Shown here: one piece after another, positions 1 through 8,941 of the stretch | How positions within the stretch are numbered: position 1 is the stretch's first letter | How the letters are laid out: every line of letters starts with the position of its first letter | From: Sphingobium sp. MI1205 | GTDB taxonomy: Bacteria > Pseudomonadota > Alphaproteobacteria > Sphingomonadales > Sphingomonadaceae | NCBI RefSeq assembly: GCF_001563285.1 | Contig: NZ_CP005188.1 | Location: 687,501 to 751,500 of the forward strand | Length of the DNA: 64,000 nt | Direction: 5' to 3' | Notes under the pieces: model-generated | The model's input: the letters and a program-made list of their open reading frames with translations, nothing else | Told to the model about the DNA's origin: nothing | The model's database searches: none | Translations under genes and position numbers: made by a program

Positions 1-1
1 C

Positions 2-1519
2 GGCGCTGTCGACTTCACCGGCGACATGCCGATCATCCTGGGTCCCGACGGCCCGTCGCTGGGAGGCTTTGTCTGCCCCTTTGTCGTGATTGCCGCCGAC
101 CGCTGGAAGATCGGCCAGCTCGCGCCCGGCGACAAGCTCCGCTTCGTGCCGGTCAATATCGGCGACGCGGCCGCGGCGGACAGCTTGCAGCGGCGGCTGA
201 TAGCCTTGGGTGCGGCGGAGGATTCAGGTCCAGCCCGGCCAATGGACATGCTCTCGCCTATTCTCGCCCAGATTCCGGCAGGACCGGGCCGTCCTCACAC
301 TGTCTATCGGCAGCAGGGTGACCGTAATATCCTGGTCGAATATGGCCCCATCGTACTCGATATTGAGCTGCGGATCCGGGTCCATGCGCTGATGACCGAG
401 CTGGAACGGCTTGCGCTCCCCGGCGTCGTCGACGTGGTGCCGGGCATCCGGTCGCTGCAGCTTCATTTTGACGGCGGGAGGCTGGACCAGCGCGCCGCGT
501 TGGCAGCCCTTATCTCCGCCGAAGAGCGGCTGGGCGACCTGGAGGATTTCGCCATACCCTCCCGTATCGTGCATTTGCCGCTGAGCTGGCGCGACCCGGC
601 CACGATCGAGACGATCGAGAAATATATGAGCGGGGTGCGCGCCGACGCTCCGTGGTGCCCGGACAATGTCGAGTTCATCCGCCGGGTGAACGGCCTGCCC
701 GACGTGGCGGCCGTGGAGAATCTCATATTCGAGGCGAACTACCTCGTCCTGGGACTGGGTGACGTTTATCTGGGCGCGCCGGTTGCGACCCCGGTCGATC
801 CCCGGCACCGGCTCGTCACCACCAAATATAATCCCGCCCGCACATGGACCCCGCCCAACGTGGTGGGCATCGGCGGAGCCTATATGTGCATCTACGGCAT
901 GGAGGGGCCAGGCGGCTATCAGCTCTTCGGCCGGACCATTCAGGTGTGGAACACGCATCGACAGACGGACGCATTTGTTGAAGGCAAGCCCTGGCTGCTG
1001 CGCTTCTTTGATCAGATTCGCTTTTACCCGGTCAGCGCGGAAGACCTGGTGGAATGGCGTCGCGACTTTCCCAGCGGGCGGCGCTCGATCAGGATCGAGC
1101 CATCGGAGTTCCGGCTGGCCGACTATCGCGCCTTCCTTGCGGAAAATGCTTTGTCCATCGCGGAATTCGAGGCGCGTCGGCAGGCGGCTTTCGATGAGGA
1201 ACGCGCCGAATGGCAGCGCAGCGGCGAGTTCGACCGCATCACCGACCTCGCCGAAACCGACGCGCCCGGATCGCGAACGATCGAGATCCCGGATGGGGCC
1301 GCGCTGGTCGAGACCCCATTTGGCGGGAGTATCTGGAAATTGCTGGTCGCTGTCGGGGACGAGGTGAAGGCTGGCGACACCATCGCCATCGTTGAGGCAA
1401 TGAAAATGGAATGTGCAGTACAAAGCCCCGGCACGGGGACAGTTGCGGCCCTCTATGTGCAGGAACGGCAGTCTTTGCAGCCGGGCGCGCCGATGCTGGC
1501 GCTGAGGGCTCCGGCATGA
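2..1519 (+). CDS. Urea carboxylase, C-terminal part (5' end outside window)
   Basis: The reading frame is open back to base 2, so the gene starts before the window and the first in-window ATG is internal. What remains matches the C-terminal third of urea carboxylase: the end of the subunit-2-like carboxyltransferase domain (PSLGGFVCPF, then GQLAPGDKLRF), a subunit-1-like domain (HLPLSWRDP, NLIFEANYLVLGLGDVYLGA), and a C-terminal biotinyl domain with the EAMKMEC biotin-lysine motif. The family carboxylates urea to allophanate using ATP, bicarbonate and biotin in the cytoplasm. The stop overlaps the start of allophanate hydrolase (ATGA), the expected partner. The biotin carboxylase domain is not visible here. 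Confidence 0.93.
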   Translation, partial: GAVDFTGDMPIILGPDGPSLGGFVCPFVVIAADRWKIGQLAPGDKLRFVPVNIGDAAAADSLQRRLIALGAAEDSGPARPMDMLSPILAQIPAGPGRPHTVYRQQGDRNILVEYGPIVLDIELRIRVHALMTELERLALPGVVDVVPGIRSLQLHFDGGRLDQRAALAALISAEERLGDLEDFAIPSRIVHLPLSWRDPATIETIEKYMSGVRADAPWCPDNVEFIRRVNGLPDVAAVENLIFEANYLVLGLGDVYLGAPVATPVDPRHRLVTTKYNPARTWTPPNVVGIGGAYMCIYGMEGPGGYQLFGRTIQVWNTHRQTDAFVEGKPWLLRFFDQIRFYPVSAEDLVEWRRDFPSGRRSIRIEPSEFRLADYRAFLAENALSIAEFEARRQAAFDEERAEWQRSGEFDRITDLAETDAPGSRTIEIPDGAALVETPFGGSIWKLLVAVGDEVKAGDTIAIVEAMKMECAVQSPGTGTVAALYVQERQSLQPGAPMLALRAPA

Positions 1520-3285
1520 CCGCGCTCGACCGCCGCAGCGCGATCGCCATCGCGCAGGACATCAAGGCTGGGCGGACCAGCGCCCTTGCCGTGATGGAGG
1601 AAACGCTTGGGCGGCTCGCCGCCTATGACGCCGTCCAGCCGCAGATATGGATCAGCAGGCCGAGCGTCGACGATTTGATTGGCGCCGCCAAAGCTATCGA
1701 CGCTCGGCTGGCAGCCGGAGAAGATCTGCCGCTCGCCGGCGTTCCATTCGCGGTGAAGGATAATATCGATGTGGCCGGGGTAGAGACCACCGCTGCCTGC
1801 CCCGCTTTCGCCTACAGCCCTGGTGTATCTGCAACGGTGGTCGATCGCCTTGTCGCAGCCGGGGCGATCTGTGTCGGCAAGACCAATCTTGATCAGTTCG
1901 CGACCGGGTTGAACGGGACGCGCAGCCCCTATGGCAGTCCTCGCAACGCCTATAACCTCGCCTATGTCAGCGGTGGGTCCAGTTCAGGCTCCTCCGTGGC
2001 CGTAGCTGCCGGACTGGTGGCCTTCGCGCTGGGCACCGACACGGCCGGATCGGGCCGGGTGCCCGCCGCATTCCAGCATTTGATTGGCTTCAAGCCGACA
2101 AAGGGGCGGTGGAGCAATGCGGGGCTGGTGCCAGCCTGCCGCACGCTCGATTGCATCACCGTCTTCGCCAATGACAGCGGCGACGCGCGCCTGATCGACA
2201 GGATCATCGCCGGCTTCGATGCGGCGGATGCCTATTCAAAGCCGTTGGCCGACCGGCTGCTCGCCTGCAAGCGGATCGGCGTGCCGCGGCGCGATCAGCG
2301 GGTGTGGTTCGGCGACGCTGAGTCGGAATATCTGTATGACTGCGCGCTGGATCGGCTTGGCGGGCTGGCCGAACTGGTCGAGATCGACATCGCGCCACTG
2401 CTGGAAGCCGCACAGCTGCTCTATGGCGGACCGTGGGTCGCGGAGCGCGCCGCTGCTCTGTCCGGTCTTCTGACCGACGATTCCGACGCCATCGATCCGA
2501 CCGTGCGGGCGGTGGTTGAGCCTGGCCTCGCGATCAGTGCCGTCGATCTGTTCAACGGCATCTATCGCCTGGCCGAGCTCAAGCGGCGCGCCGACATGCA
2601 ATGGACGGAAATCGACTTGCTGGCATTCCCGACGACGGGATCGACCTTTAGAGTTACTGAACTGCTCGCCGCGCCGGTTGCGCTCAACAGCGCCCTCGGG
2701 CTCTACACCAATTTCGTCAACCTGCTGGACATGGCGGCTGTCGCCGTTCCTGCGGGCAGTCGCGCCAATGGCACCGGCTTTGGCATCACCCTGATCGGGC
2801 CGGCCGACACGGACCGCGCCCTGCTCGATGTGGCGGACGCCTATTTCGCCGTCGCCGATCTTCCTTCCCCACCGCCACTAGACCTGGAGGGCAAAATGCA
2901 GACCGTGAAACTCGCCGTCGTGGGCGCACACCTGAAAGACATGCCGCTGCATTGGCAGCTTACGTCGCGCGAGGCGCGGTTTGTCGGTGCTTTCGAAACC
3001 TCGCCCAACTACAGGCTTTACGCGATGGCGGACAGCGTGCCGCCCAAGCCAGCGCTGGTGCATAGTGACGAAGGCGGTCCGATCGCGCTGGAAGTCTATG
3101 AGTTGGGCGTTGCCGAGTTCGGCAGCTTCGTCGCCGAAGTGCCCGCGCCGCTCGCCATCGGCACGGTGACGCTTGCGGACGGCAGCAGCGTCAAGGGCTT
3201 CGTCGCCGAACCACGCGCGATAACGGGGGCGGAAGACATCACCGCACTTGGCGGTTGGCGCGCCTATATCAACCGGGAAGGATGA
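1516..3285 (+). CDS. atzF: Allophanate hydrolase
   Basis: 589-residue amidase-signature enzyme that hydrolyses allophanate to ammonia and CO2, completing the urease-independent urea pathway begun by the upstream carboxylase. The Ser-cisSer-Lys triad is visible: Lys81 in VKDNIDV, the cis-Ser in the GGSSSGSS loop (155-160) and nucleophile Ser179 in GTDTAGSGR. Residues from about 460 onward form the extra C-terminal domain typical of bacterial allophanate hydrolase, so this is the long form and not a plain amidase. The start was chosen at the ATGA overlap with the upstream stop; an in-frame start further upstream would lie inside urea carboxylase. Translational coupling is likely. Confidence 0.93.
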   Translation: MTALDRRSAIAIAQDIKAGRTSALAVMEETLGRLAAYDAVQPQIWISRPSVDDLIGAAKAIDARLAAGEDLPLAGVPFAVKDNIDVAGVETTAACPAFAYSPGVSATVVDRLVAAGAICVGKTNLDQFATGLNGTRSPYGSPRNAYNLAYVSGGSSSGSSVAVAAGLVAFALGTDTAGSGRVPAAFQHLIGFKPTKGRWSNAGLVPACRTLDCITVFANDSGDARLIDRIIAGFDAADAYSKPLADRLLACKRIGVPRRDQRVWFGDAESEYLYDCALDRLGGLAELVEIDIAPLLEAAQLLYGGPWVAERAAALSGLLTDDSDAIDPTVRAVVEPGLAISAVDLFNGIYRLAELKRRADMQWTEIDLLAFPTTGSTFRVTELLAAPVALNSALGLYTNFVNLLDMAAVAVPAGSRANGTGFGITLIGPADTDRALLDVADAYFAVADLPSPPPLDLEGKMQTVKLAVVGAHLKDMPLHWQLTSREARFVGAFETSPNYRLYAMADSVPPKPALVHSDEGGPIALEVYELGVAEFGSFVAEVPAPLAIGTVTLADGSSVKGFVAEPRAITGAEDITALGGWRAYINREG

Positions 3286-4217
3286 TCATGGCGAAGCTTC
3301 CAATCCTTGGCGCCATGCTGGTGGCGGGCTGTGCCACGGCGGCTGCCGCATCGCCTGCTCACGGGGAACAGGTGATCCAGGTGCCGGGCTTTGCCGATTT
3401 TCTGGCGGTCGATGGCGACAGCGTGTGGGCGACCAATGACGCCCGCGTCGAGCGCTGGTCGCGCCAAGGCAGGATCGCGTCGGTGCCGATGGCCAAACCC
3501 TGCGGCGCGATGGCGATACTGGGCGATGCTTTGTGGGTGGCCGACTGCAACGAAAAGGCGCTTGTCCGGATCGACAGGAACAAGGCGCAGAAGAGTGCCA
3601 CCATCCCCACTGGCATCGCCAATCCCAAGGGCGAACTCAATGTCGTCGCCGGGGCAGGATCGGTCTGGGTCGCGAGCGACCAGAAGGGCATGATCTCGCG
3701 CGTCGATCCAGACAGCAACCAGGTCACGGCCACCATCCCGGTCAGCGTAGGCACCCACTATCTCGCCTTCGGCTTCGGCTCTTTGTGGGCTGTCAGCAGC
3801 GAGGCGAGAACGATCCAGCGCATCGACCCGGCCAGCAATATGGTGATCAAGACCACGGCGCTCGGCAAGGAGCCCGGCTTTCTGGCGGCCGGGGAAGGGG
3901 CGGTTTGGGTTCAGGAGCAGGGTGACGGAACGGTCGCGCGCATCGATCCGGCAAGCGGCGACGTCACCGGCCGAGTTAAGGTCGGCGAAGTGCTGAAATA
4001 TGGGGACATCGACACCGGGGCAGGCATGGTGTGGCTGCGCACCACGGAAGACCAGACCTTCGTTGCAATCGACCCCGACACGCTGACGGTCAAGGCGCGC
4101 GTCGGCAAAGCAGAGGGCAGCGGCGCGCTGCGCTTCACGAAGAAGGGCCTGTGGACTTCAGCGCATGACGTGCAGACGCTGACCTGGTGGCCCAACCCGA
4201 AGAAACTGGCAAAATAA
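3282..4217 (+). CDS. Exported beta-propeller protein (YVTN / virginiamycin B lyase-like repeats)
   Basis: About 311 residues. The N-terminus is a signal peptide with a possible lipobox (LVAGC), then six or so repeats of roughly 40 residues with the pattern GxGSVWVA...VxRIDPxSN (VAGAGSVWVASDQKG, FGFGSLWAVSSEA, GEGAVWVQEQG), which is characteristic of YVTN or Vgb-like beta-propellers. The function is unknown: propellers of this kind may bind ligands or be lyases, and no catalytic residues can be assigned. The start overlaps the allophanate hydrolase stop (ATGA); a second ATG two codons later is equally possible. The coupling suggests co-expression with the urea genes, perhaps as an envelope ligand-binding protein. 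Confidence 0.75.
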   Translation: MIMAKLPILGAMLVAGCATAAAASPAHGEQVIQVPGFADFLAVDGDSVWATNDARVERWSRQGRIASVPMAKPCGAMAILGDALWVADCNEKALVRIDRNKAQKSATIPTGIANPKGELNVVAGAGSVWVASDQKGMISRVDPDSNQVTATIPVSVGTHYLAFGFGSLWAVSSEARTIQRIDPASNMVIKTTALGKEPGFLAAGEGAVWVQEQGDGTVARIDPASGDVTGRVKVGEVLKYGDIDTGAGMVWLRTTEDQTFVAIDPDTLTVKARVGKAEGSGALRFTKKGLWTSAHDVQTLTWWPNPKKLAK

Positions 4218-4227
4218 GAGGGCTGTT

Positions 4228-4261
4228 CCTCCGTCGCCCCTGCATACAGGGGCGGCGGAGG
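4228..4261. terminator. Long hairpin between convergent genes
   Basis: A 15-bp stem (CCTCCGTCGCCCCTG pairing with its near-perfect complement, one G-T pair) with a CATA loop lies 10 bp after the propeller gene stop and just before the convergent UrcA gene. There is no strong U-tract, so this is a probable bidirectional transcription stop or mRNA 3' end and not a textbook terminator. Confidence 0.5.
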
Positions 4262-4275
4262 CCCTAACCAAGCAA

Positions 4276-4602
4276 TTAGCGGGCGGCGACGCGGACCGGC
4301 TTTGTGTTCATGGCCAGGCGCGCTTCGATCTGGGAGCGGACATCGGCCAGCACGGCTGCGCGGCATTCCTGGGCTTTTGCTTCGGCTGCGAGGTGCACCC
4401 CGGCGAGGCGTTGGCCACATACGGCGTTGGCGGCCTGATCCATGCGGATGGCCAGGCGCTGCTGCCCGTCTGCCGAAGCGAGGTCGAGGCCCTTGAGGTC
4501 GAGAGTCGCCTGATCCTGAGCGAAAGGGTTGTCGGCGGCGAAAGCGGAAGCGGGAATCGCGCATGCGAAAGTGGCGAGAGCCACGAGGCCAATCTTCATC
4601 AT
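4276..4602 (-). CDS. UrcA family protein
   Basis: 108-residue exported protein: signal peptide (MMKIGLVALATFACAIPASAFA), then a short domain with an LDLKGLDLASADGQQRLAIR segment and two spaced cysteines (VCGQR and ECRAA). This is the pattern of the UrcA family, small envelope proteins abundant in sphingomonads and caulobacters with no established biochemical role. It stands alone, convergent with the propeller gene. Two adjacent Met codons make the exact start uncertain by one residue. Confidence 0.8.
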   Translation of the reverse strand: MMKIGLVALATFACAIPASAFAADNPFAQDQATLDLKGLDLASADGQQRLAIRMDQAANAVCGQRLAGVHLAAEAKAQECRAAVLADVRSQIEARLAMNTKPVRVAAR

Positions 4603-4724
4603 TGTCTCCTGTGCGTCAGACGAGCGCCGCTCTCCGGCGACTGCGGATCACATAGAAGCAGGCAATGATTATTTCAAGACAACAATGAAGATTGTTCGAT
4701 TATTACTAGAGAGTTACCTCAATA

Positions 4725-5105
4725 TTATTTGGGTCTGATAACGAGCATCGTCAGTTCCTCCGGCCGGACAAACATGCCGACAGGCAGCCTGGCCTCCGCT
4801 TCCTCGCCATCCACGGAGATGGTCACGGTGCGTGCGTTGGGCGCCGACCATGCGCGGAATGTTTCGACCGGCAGCCGGGCCTGCCAGCGCCAAGTGCCTT
4901 TGACCGCAACCTCATGGCCATTGATGCTGACCGGGGCGTTTCGGTCGTCGCGGCGGCCGGTCACGAGCAGGCAGTCACCCGTTGAACATTCCACCAGCCG
5001 CGTGCTCGGCTCCGACGCGGCGAGTGCCGACGTGGCCGAACCGAGGAGCACGGGGATCAACATCCATTTGGCGGCTGGCGGCATGATCCGGTTCCTTTCT
5101 GTCAT
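4725..5105 (-). CDS. Small exported protein of unknown function
   Basis: About 126 residues with a signal peptide (residues 9-29, WMLIPVLLGSATSALA) and a small presumably beta-rich domain containing two cysteines (ECSTGDC). No family was recognised. It is the last gene of a three-gene minus-strand operon: its ATG overlaps the stop of the sulfotransferase (ATGA), which fixes the start much later than the longest open frame would suggest. A role in the periplasm linked to the sulfotransferase product is possible but is inference. Confidence 0.65.
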   Translation of the reverse strand: MTERNRIMPPAAKWMLIPVLLGSATSALAASEPSTRLVECSTGDCLLVTGRRDDRNAPVSINGHEVAVKGTWRWQARLPVETFRAWSAPNARTVTISVDGEEAEARLPVGMFVRPEELTMLVIRPK

Positions 5106-6670
5106 GAGATGTCGACCCCGGCCTGCTCGAAGAAGCGGCGCACCGGCTCCAGCACGTCGGCATGCCGCTTCCATCGTCCGACCGAGTCGCCATAGATTGG
5201 GCGGCGCACCTGGGCGGCGCTGGGGGTGGAAACCGGGGCATGGTTGGTGTGGAAGGACAGGCAATTGTCCGACCAGTCGAGCCCGCAATGGGCGAGCAGC
5301 CGTCGGCTCTCGCCTTCCTGATCGGCAACCAGATCCTCATAGCGCAATTCGATCAGGCGGCCCGGCAGGGCTTCGCGCCACAGGCTCATCAGCCGGTCGA
5401 AGCGGACATAGTAAGCAGCAATGTCGAGCAAGTCGTAGCTATAGTCATAATAGCGGGAACTGACCGCGAAGAGATTGCGGAAGTTGCTGAGCACCGTGTC
5501 CATGGGGTGCCTTCGCAGGCAGACGATCCTGGCGGCGGGCAGGGCACGGGCGATAAACCCCGCATAGAGGAAGTTGCCCGGAAACTTATCGATAAAGCGG
5601 AGCTCCGGCTGCCGGCGGTGATGGGCGGCGCGGTCCAGATAGTCGCGTCCGATCATCCCCATGTCAGCGCGCGCGGCGGCCGCAATGGTGTCGGCGTCCA
5701 TGACCGTGGGGGTTTTCGTTCCAGCCGACTTCTTCACGGCAAGCGGCATGGCCTGCAATTCGCCGGCGCTTTCGACCGACGGATGGGATGACAGGATGCG
5801 GTCGACCAGCGTGGTGCCAGTACGTGGCATGCCGATGATGAAGAGGGGGTCGTCCCCCGGCGCCTGGGACGCTGGAGCCAGCGGCCATGCGCCTTCCACG
5901 GTGTCGAACAACGCCGCATCGCGGGCGAAGGCATAAGGTAACTTTCGACGATGCTCTGCATTGGTCGCGCAAAGCCGCTCCAGTGCTTCGTCCGGCCTGC
6001 CGATATCCTCCAGTTCCTTCGCCAGCGCGTAGCCCAGAAGCAGCCTGCTGCGGCTGTCCTTCGCGTCGGCAAGCGTGCCAGTCAGGCGATCTACATGATT
6101 ATTGTCCGGCCTTTGTTTGCGAAGCGCGGACAGGAGATGGTGCGCCCGCGCGTCCTGCGGGGCAAGCGCCACCAACGCCTCCAGTGCCGTCTCCGCCTCG
6201 TCGGAACGGCCGAGAAAATTGAGCGTCGTTGCCAGATTATAGCGGTAATTGATGTTTGGCGGGTCCAGCCGGACAGCCTCTTCGAAATGGGTAAGCGCGG
6301 CGCTATGGTCGCCCAGGCGCGCATAGACGCAGCCAATCGTATCGCGGCTCAATGCATCCGTGGGCGGGGCCTTTTCGGCATCATGCAGGATCGCTGCGGC
6401 ATCGCCGTCGCGGCGCATCATGACGAGGAGCCGGGCGAGTTGAGCCCGGTATTCGCCCTGGGGATCCAGCGTCACTGCTCGATCCAGATGCTGGATACCC
6501 GCGCCAATCCGGCCATCAGTTGATTCCGCCAGGCCAAAGATGAAGTGGCCTTCGGCATCGCTCGGATCGCTTGCCATCATCCTGGCAGCGAACTGGCGTG
6601 CCGCCTGGACGTCTCCTTGCGCCAGCGCATCGCGTGCCGGACTGACCCGCAAGGCGCATCTGGTCGTCAT
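5102..6670 (-). CDS. TPR-repeat sulfotransferase
   Basis: 522 residues. The first 240 are tetratricopeptide repeats (DHSAALTHFEEAVRLDP is a clear unit). The C-terminal half is a PAPS-dependent sulfotransferase with the 5'-phosphosulfate loop FIIGMPRTGTTLVDRIL at about 277-291 and a 3'-phosphate segment (IVCLRRHPMDTVLSNF). The family transfers sulfate to hydroxyl or amine groups of small molecules, peptides or glycans; the acceptor here is unknown. The start overlaps the stop of the upstream sterol-desaturase-like gene by 4 nt and its own stop overlaps the next gene, so the three are translationally coupled. TPR-sulfotransferase fusions are frequent in sphingomonads. Confidence 0.88.
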   Translation of the reverse strand: MTTRCALRVSPARDALAQGDVQAARQFAARMMASDPSDAEGHFIFGLAESTDGRIGAGIQHLDRAVTLDPQGEYRAQLARLLVMMRRDGDAAAILHDAEKAPPTDALSRDTIGCVYARLGDHSAALTHFEEAVRLDPPNINYRYNLATTLNFLGRSDEAETALEALVALAPQDARAHHLLSALRKQRPDNNHVDRLTGTLADAKDSRSRLLLGYALAKELEDIGRPDEALERLCATNAEHRRKLPYAFARDAALFDTVEGAWPLAPASQAPGDDPLFIIGMPRTGTTLVDRILSSHPSVESAGELQAMPLAVKKSAGTKTPTVMDADTIAAAARADMGMIGRDYLDRAAHHRRQPELRFIDKFPGNFLYAGFIARALPAARIVCLRRHPMDTVLSNFRNLFAVSSRYYDYSYDLLDIAAYYVRFDRLMSLWREALPGRLIELRYEDLVADQEGESRRLLAHCGLDWSDNCLSFHTNHAPVSTPSAAQVRRPIYGDSVGRWKRHADVLEPVRRFFEQAGVDIS

Positions 6671-7656
6671 GCCGCGATCGGGCTCTCTATGGCTTCCGAC
6701 ATGGGCCGTTCGACCACCGCCTTGGCAGGGGTGCTGCTGTCTCCACTTGTCTCCGCCGGACCCTTGTACGCCTTGTATCGCGCGATCAGCGGCTCGAAGG
6801 GGAAAATCGTCTGTTCCCAGATCGACAGGCGGCGGCGTTCGTCCTGACCGACCAGCTCCGCTTCGCCCTCATGATAGGTGCCAAAGATGCGGTCGAGGAG
6901 GATCAGCGAATTGCCATAGTTGCAGCGGGTGCTTTCATAATCGGTCGAATGATGCAGGCTGTGGTGCCGGATCGTCGTGAAGAAGAAGGAATAGAAGATC
7001 GGCGGATCGGACCGCACATTGGCGTGAGCAAAGGTCGAAATGACGCCAAGGACATTGATGGCCGCAAACACAGCAGTTGTTTGAAGATCGAACAGCGCGA
7101 CGATGCTGAGGCTGATCAGCACCAGCTCGATCGGATTCCCGACCGCGCCTTTCGCTGCATTCAGTTGCGTCAGGTGGTGATGCGGGGCGTGGGTCAGCCA
7201 GAAGGGCGTCACATTGTGCATCAGCCGGTGCATCCAATATTGCCCGAATTCGATCAGAAGTACGACGAGCCCAACTTGCGCCAGCCAAGGCATGTGCATG
7301 GCCCATTTTGTGGTGATGCCGAGCGATGCCTTGACCGCTGCCAGCGGTTCTTCACCGATCTTGCGCGACACCCATGCGATGACGGTGGCGCTGAGAACCG
7401 CGTAGAAGAGGTCGGTGAAAAATTCCTGTCGGTTCATGCGCCACCCGGCATGGCGTTCATGAACTAGCTCAAGCAGCAGCACGCTGATCGTGATGAGCGC
7501 GGACATGCCGACCAGGGTCAACGGATGGTCCAGCAGGATTTTGGGACCCAAGGCCCAGAAAAACAGGACCGCTGCGACCATCGCGGGCGGCATGTAGTTG
7601 AAGATTTTATCCTTCATCGCACTTGTCGATTTGCTTGCCATGGTCGCGCCGGTCAT
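6667..7656 (-). CDS. Sterol desaturase / fatty acid hydroxylase family membrane protein
   Basis: 329-residue integral membrane di-iron oxygenase family member. The eight-histidine signature is complete: HRLMH (143-147), HAPHHH (156-161) and HHSLHH (231-236), with hydrophobic helices before and between them. Family members hydroxylate or desaturate lipids, carotenoids or sterols at the membrane; the substrate cannot be assigned. It is the first gene of the operon with the TPR-sulfotransferase, which suggests that a hydroxyl group it introduces might be the sulfation site (inference). A paralogue lies about 4 kb away at 10689-11684. A later Met at residue 6 is an alternative start. Confidence 0.87.
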   Translation of the reverse strand: MTGATMASKSTSAMKDKIFNYMPPAMVAAVLFFWALGPKILLDHPLTLVGMSALITISVLLLELVHERHAGWRMNRQEFFTDLFYAVLSATVIAWVSRKIGEEPLAAVKASLGITTKWAMHMPWLAQVGLVVLLIEFGQYWMHRLMHNVTPFWLTHAPHHHLTQLNAAKGAVGNPIELVLISLSIVALFDLQTTAVFAAINVLGVISTFAHANVRSDPPIFYSFFFTTIRHHSLHHSTDYESTRCNYGNSLILLDRIFGTYHEGEAELVGQDERRRLSIWEQTIFPFEPLIARYKAYKGPAETSGDSSTPAKAVVERPMSEAIESPIAA

Positions 7657-7900
7657 GGTTTCTTGCGGGCTGGCGGTGACGCGAGGAGGACCTGCGCCCT
7701 GGCAGTTACGCCCGCGAGCAGCAGACGGCCGAGAAACGCGGGAATGCGGGTGAGTCTATCGGCTATATGTCCGTGACTTAGGAGCGACCTGCGCCCTTGC
7801 TCTGTCCGCATGGTTCACCTCCATTCTCTCGAATAGGAAGCTGTGCTGCGGCGCGTCATTGGGGGAGGGGTAAAATTCCGATGTAAGGCATTGATGAAAT

Positions 7901-8851
7901 CTATGTCTTGGCCCGCAAACGCCGGATGACCTCATCCCAGAAAAGCTGGGTCGCGGTGTCTCTTGCGGGCTCGGAACGGGAGAGGAGGAAAATGTCGTAG
8001 GACGGCTCCATATCTGCGTCCAGGATGGGCCAGAGCCGCTCCCTGGCTACATCCTGCTCGGCGGCCAGGACGGGCAGGAAACCGATGCCCACCCCTTGGA
8101 CTATCAGCCGCTTCGCCTCATTAATGTCTTCGGCAAGGCCGCTGACCTGGGTTCCCAGACGGTAGCGGCGACGCAGATGCGTGATCGCTTCGATCTCATC
8201 ATCGCCCGTCAGCACGAAGCCTTCATCCTTCAGATCGTGCAGGCGGCTGAGGCGATAGCCGAAATAGGGACTGTAGCGAGAGCAGTAAAGTTGCTGTCGC
8301 TCCACCAGCAACGGCACGTACATCAGGCTTCCCCGAACATTGCTGTCATAGCCGACGCCGATCTCCACCTCGCCCTGTTCGAGTGCATCGAGCACCTGAC
8401 GCCATGGCGACACACGGATCTCGATGTGGATGGCGGGATTGCGCCGATGGAAGCTTGCAATCGCCTCGTCAAACTCGGGCGACATGAGGCCGGAGATGAT
8501 CTGGATGCGAACGAACCCTTCAACTCGCTTCGTCGCCTGTGCGATCTGATGTGGCACCATCTGCGCCGATTCGAGCATGTCTTCGCAAAGCGCCATCAAC
8601 GCCTTGCCCGCCGCTGTCATCTCGACGCCCGTGGCGGTACGGTGGAGAAGGGTGGTGCCGACATGATCCTCGAGCCGCTTGAGCGCGGCGCTGATGCTGG
8701 GCTGCTGCCGATTGAGTTGCCGGGCCGCCGCGCCAATGCCCCCGGCCCGGACAATGTCCACGAAAGTGCGCATCAGGTTCCAGTCCACGCGGCTGGCGAA
8801 CTTCCGATCTATCAACTGTCCTCTGTCCGTCATGGGCCGCCTTTCCATCAT
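7901..8851 (-). CDS. LysR-type transcriptional regulator
   Basis: 316 residues (alternative start at residue 7). N-terminal winged helix-turn-helix (NLMRTFVDIVRAGGIGAAARQLNRQQPSISAALKRLE, about 24-60), then a two-lobed effector-binding domain (FVRIQIISGLMSPEFDEAI onward). It is transcribed divergently from the oxygenase gene, with about 90 bp between starts, the classic LysR arrangement in which the regulator controls its neighbour. A dyad, TTATG-N10-CATAA, lies in the shared region. The effector is unknown. Confidence 0.9.
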   Translation of the reverse strand: MMERRPMTDRGQLIDRKFASRVDWNLMRTFVDIVRAGGIGAAARQLNRQQPSISAALKRLEDHVGTTLLHRTATGVEMTAAGKALMALCEDMLESAQMVPHQIAQATKRVEGFVRIQIISGLMSPEFDEAIASFHRRNPAIHIEIRVSPWRQVLDALEQGEVEIGVGYDSNVRGSLMYVPLLVERQQLYCSRYSPYFGYRLSRLHDLKDEGFVLTGDDEIEAITHLRRRYRLGTQVSGLAEDINEAKRLIVQGVGIGFLPVLAAEQDVARERLWPILDADMEPSYDIFLLSRSEPARDTATQLFWDEVIRRLRAKT

Positions 8852-8912
8852 TGCTCATCGCCGCCGACATAGATCAAATCAATGCAAATCATCGTCAGGT
8901 CGCAACTTACCC

Positions 8913-8932
8913 TTATGACCTATGTTCCATAA
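8913..8932. promoter_or_regulatory. Candidate LysR operator
   Basis: An inverted repeat TTATG-N10-CATAA ends 9 bp before the start codon of the oxygenase gene, between it and the divergent LysR gene. Dyads of about 15-20 bp in such divergent regions are typical LysR recognition sites, but the position close to the ribosome-binding site would suit repression better than activation. Confidence 0.4.
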
Positions 8933-8941
8933 CAGGGTGGC

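Noticed and set aside
224..1423. 399-codon open frame on the minus strand inside the urea carboxylase gene
   Set aside because: It is antisense to a gene with clear domain matches, has no recognisable family and reflects the high GC content.
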